DNA from: Deltaproteobacteria bacterium
GTDB taxonomy: Bacteria; Desulfobacterota; Desulfuromonadia; Geobacterales; Pseudopelobacteraceae
NCBI GenBank assembly: GCA_021850095.1
Contig: JAJZRX010000004.1
Location: forward strand, 1 to 64,000
Reading direction: 5' to 3'
Length of the DNA: 64,000 nt
This document shows, piece after piece, positions 61,665 to 64,000 of this stretch. The notes below the pieces were generated by a model that did not search any database, was not told the origin of the DNA, and was given only the letters and a program-made list of their open reading frames with translations. Each line of letters opens with the position of its first letter. The stretch's first letter is position 1. The translations under genes were made by a program, and so were the position numbers.

Positions 61665-62384
61665 TTACCGCCAGACCTCATCCGTATACTCCCCCTGCAT
61701 ATCCCGCACAAAGAGCGGCTTCTCCACCACCGGCGCACTGCGCCGCCCCTTGGCCAGTTCGACCATGAACATGCTGGCCGGAGCTTCGGCGTTATTGTGG
61801 ATGGTCCGCAGGCGCAGTACCGACAGTTTCAGTCCGGCGGCCAGCGCCATCAGTTCGGCCAGGCGTGACGGGAGCTGGATCAGGCAGATTCGGCCGGATG
61901 GTTTCACCAGATATTTGGCGGCCGCCAAAAAGTCAGCCAGGCCGGCCGTGGTTTCATGCCGGGCGGCATCACGTCCGGCCCGGGGGCTGACCCTGCCGCT
62001 GCCCGCTGTCCGAAAAGGGGGGTTGGAAACAACCAGATCAAAACTGGAATCAGAGTACGTTTTTCGCAGATGGAGGATGTCTTCAGCCTGCACAGAAACC
62101 CGTCCGGCAAAGTCATTGTGGATGATATTGCGTTCGACAATTCCGGCCATGACGGGATTTTTTTCAACCGCCACAACAGAAGCATCCGGATTGACCCGCG
62201 CCAACACCAACCCGATAACGCCGCAACCAGCCCCCAGATCGACAATATTGCCCCCCGGTTTCAAGACCAGGCAGAAACGGGCCAGAAGCAGGGCATCCAG
62301 CGAATAGCGGTAGCCTTGCCTGGGCTGAAACAGCCGCAGATCAAACAATTTGAGTTCGTCTTCAGTCAACTCGGCATTCCTCAC
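61665..62384 (-). CDS. tRNA1(Val) adenine-N6 methyltransferase-like (TrmN6/YfiC family)
   Basis: SAM-binding motif I (GNIVDLGAGCGVIGLVLA), the NPPF catalytic motif (LVVSNPPFRTAG) and the N-terminal DLRLFQPRQGYRYSLDALLLARF match TrmN6-type enzymes, which methylate A37 of tRNA-Val. About 239 aa. GTG 62384 follows GAGGTGG and was preferred over GTG 62417, which has no ribosome site; either way it overlaps the upstream YfhO gene. Confidence 0.8.
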   Translation of the reverse strand: MRNAELTEDELKLFDLRLFQPRQGYRYSLDALLLARFCLVLKPGGNIVDLGAGCGVIGLVLARVNPDASVVAVEKNPVMAGIVERNIIHNDFAGRVSVQAEDILHLRKTYSDSSFDLVVSNPPFRTAGSGRVSPRAGRDAARHETTAGLADFLAAAKYLVKPSGRICLIQLPSRLAELMALAAGLKLSVLRLRTIHNNAEAPASMFMVELAKGRRSAPVVEKPLFVRDMQGEYTDEVWR

Positions 62385-64000
62385 TACCACCTCTTTTGCG
62401 CCGCAGAAACCACTCACGGATCAGCATTCCTGCAAACAGGGCAAACGACATGAGCGTCAAATACTTGCCGATTTTGAAAGGAAGCGGATCGAAGACAAAT
62501 TCTACCCTATGTTTTCCCGGCGTCAGGTAAACGCCGCGCAGAACATGATTAACCGGATAGATATCCGTTTCCTGGCCATCCACGTAGGCTTTCCAGCTTC
62601 GGTAATACTTTTCCCCTGCCACAAGCAGAGAATTGCTCTGCACATGGGCATCAATAACAATCATATTGCTTTCAAACTTTTCAATCGACACCGTTCCAGA
62701 AGCCGCATTCGGCACGGGAGCGCCTCCCAGCCTTATGGGTGGCGGCACTTCCACCACCGCCATCATCCGGGGATCAAACTGCGGGTTTTGAAGAATGGCA
62801 AGCGCCTGCTGGCCTGCGGCCTGGTAAACGGTTGTCACCAGCCACGCCTTTGGCATGACAGTACTGTTTTCAAGCACAATCTGACTGCCATCCGGCGATT
62901 GGAAAACCGGCACAAATTTTCTGCCAAGCGTTTCCTTCTCACGGGCATATTGCTCAGAATTGTAGACCAGGTACTTGACATTCATAAGATCAAGCATCCC
63001 CGAATTCAGGTTCAAGCCTTCAAGGTAATCCTGCCAGCGTTTCTGCTGCACCGGATTAGAGGTAAACAGGACCGGAATATTATTGGAAACGTAGTTCATC
63101 GGATCACTGCCATCCATCGGAAGTGTCCGGTACTGAACGGAAGCCCTGGAAATGAACTCCATAACGGGCGTTTTGACAACTCGTCCCTTCACCGGCGCAT
63201 CCACCAAAAACAAGAATTTATCGTTCACCCGCCAGACGTCAACCAGATAGACCACGATCAACAGGACAGCAAGCAGCCAAACATGCTTCAATCGCATCCC
63301 GAACAGTATGATTCCGGATGACAGAGCAGCCAGAACCGCGGCAATTCCGGTTTCGGCAAGCAGGTTGTTCCAGCGCTGTCCAACCAGATAATCACCCTGT
63401 TCATAACGTGTCGGCTGGGAAAGTGCCTCGTAAAACATTTCTGTCCATTTGCCCCCCCCAGTCTGCAACACCGCCCAGAAGACCAGCAGCCCGGCCGAAA
63501 ATGCGACAAGGCCCAGCTGGTACCTGTGAAAGAGCTTTGAAAGCCTGATTTCCGCATCCATCAGCAGGTCAAGCCCGCGCGCAGCCATTACGGCAAGTCC
63601 CATTACCGGAATGAACATCATCATCTTGGGCACCCGAAAGCGGTTGATGCCGGGAAAATAATCGTAAAGAAGGTTATAGAAGGGGGTGTACTTACCCATC
63701 GAGAACAAAATTCCACCCGCGATCGCAAGAACAGCCAATAAACTGTACCTGTCTCGTCTGAACAAAAGCGGCAAAGGCAAAAGAAGCCAGGGAAGCAGTC
63801 CCATATAACTTGCTGTTTGGGTAAACACCATACGCCCCCAGTAATAGCTGGTTATATTTGGTGGATTAGGTCCTGCTTCCTGTCGGGAAAATCCAAAAAA
63901 ACCGGGTATCACAAATGCCACGACCTCTTCAGGTGGCAATGACCAGGACATGGCCTCTTCCCGTTCGAGCCCGCCCTTACCCTGATTGGCGCCACTCTGC
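62362..64000 (-). CDS. YfhO-family membrane protein, partial
   Basis: A large membrane protein truncated by the window end; the frame is open through the last base. Hydrophobic segments occupy the first 300 residues seen (e.g. LLPWLLLPLPLLF, PVMGLAVMAARGLDLLM), then a periplasmic region, a final SKYLT-like membrane segment (YLTLMSFALFAGMLI) and a basic tail. The AMSWSLPPEEV and YRSWKAYVDGQETDIYPVN segments are typical of YfhO. The family is linked to glycosylation of cell-wall polymers. It overlaps the methyltransferase gene by 23 bp. Confidence 0.8.
   Translation of the reverse strand, partial: QSGANQGKGGLEREEAMSWSLPPEEVVAFVIPGFFGFSRQEAGPNPPNITSYYWGRMVFTQTASYMGLLPWLLLPLPLLFRRDRYSLLAVLAIAGGILFSMGKYTPFYNLLYDYFPGINRFRVPKMMMFIPVMGLAVMAARGLDLLMDAEIRLSKLFHRYQLGLVAFSAGLLVFWAVLQTGGGKWTEMFYEALSQPTRYEQGDYLVGQRWNNLLAETGIAAVLAALSSGIILFGMRLKHVWLLAVLLIVVYLVDVWRVNDKFLFLVDAPVKGRVVKTPVMEFISRASVQYRTLPMDGSDPMNYVSNNIPVLFTSNPVQQKRWQDYLEGLNLNSGMLDLMNVKYLVYNSEQYAREKETLGRKFVPVFQSPDGSQIVLENSTVMPKAWLVTTVYQAAGQQALAILQNPQFDPRMMAVVEVPPPIRLGGAPVPNAASGTVSIEKFESNMIVIDAHVQSNSLLVAGEKYYRSWKAYVDGQETDIYPVNHVLRGVYLTPGKHRVEFVFDPLPFKIGKYLTLMSFALFAGMLIREWFLRRKRGGSEECRVD

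Noticed and set aside
1-64000. CRISPR array or cas genes
   Set aside because: No regularly spaced repeats of 24-40 bp and no Cas-like protein were seen.

Overview
The window reads as a chromosomal segment of a Geobacter-like deltaproteobacterium (Desulfuromonadia, Geobacteraceae or a close relative). This is inferred from a 12-haem c-type cytochrome, a CO dehydrogenase cluster with CooA-type regulation, a tungsten-type aldehyde ferredoxin oxidoreductase, a LexA operator that nearly matches the Geobacter box, and a dense set of two-component and chemosensory genes. No rRNA, CRISPR array or intact transposase gene was seen. The species cannot be fixed from sequence alone.

Layout. 1-13.4 kb is mixed and partly mobile: cytochrome (minus), tRNA-Val(CAC), a nucleoside deoxyribosyltransferase-like gene, a membrane protease-like gene, a hipBA toxin-antitoxin pair with three operators, a four-gene block bracketed by two near-identical IS605-end-like hairpins, a broken iron-sulfur flavoprotein gene, lexA, and envelope genes (Spy-like, lipase-like lipoprotein, OmpA-like and DUF4398-like lipoproteins). 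13.6-16.7 kb holds a beta-CASP nuclease overlapping a JAMM-domain gene and an alpha/beta hydrolase. 16.9-20.6 kb is a MoaD-like/AOR/aldehyde dehydrogenase operon. 20.7-25.2 kb is a SAM-I riboswitch-controlled sulfur operon (two PLP trans-sulfuration enzymes, a ThiS-ThiF-like fusion, mnmA). 25.2-28.1 kb has a RelE-type toxin-antitoxin pair, a gene remnant and a HEAT-like protein.

28.3-35.8 kb is a CO-oxidation locus: a perfect CooA box and promoter, NuoB/I-, NuoC- and NuoD-like hydrogenase subunits, hypA, cooF, cooS, cooC and cooA. CooA senses CO, activates the promoter, CODH (CooS) oxidises CO, CooF carries the electrons, and the NiFe hydrogenase can release them as H2. The membrane subunits (CooM/CooK type) are not present here.

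36.9-57.3 kb is a long minus-strand signalling region. An REC-histidine kinase and an NtrC-type regulator lie upstream of a candidate sigma-54 promoter with a 28-bp palindrome behind it. These precede two STAS proteins, CheA, CheW, a receptor, CheR, CheD and CheB, followed by several kinases, response regulators, a stand-alone CheB domain and an EAL-type c-di-GMP protein. 57.4-64 kb holds a HigBA-type pair, a split gene, a PpiC-type foldase, cheY with a CheX-like phosphatase, a TrmN6-like methyltransferase and a YfhO-family membrane protein cut by the window end.

Starts were moved from the longest open frame to an internal codon wherever a ribosome-binding site or family alignment supported it; these choices are stated per gene.
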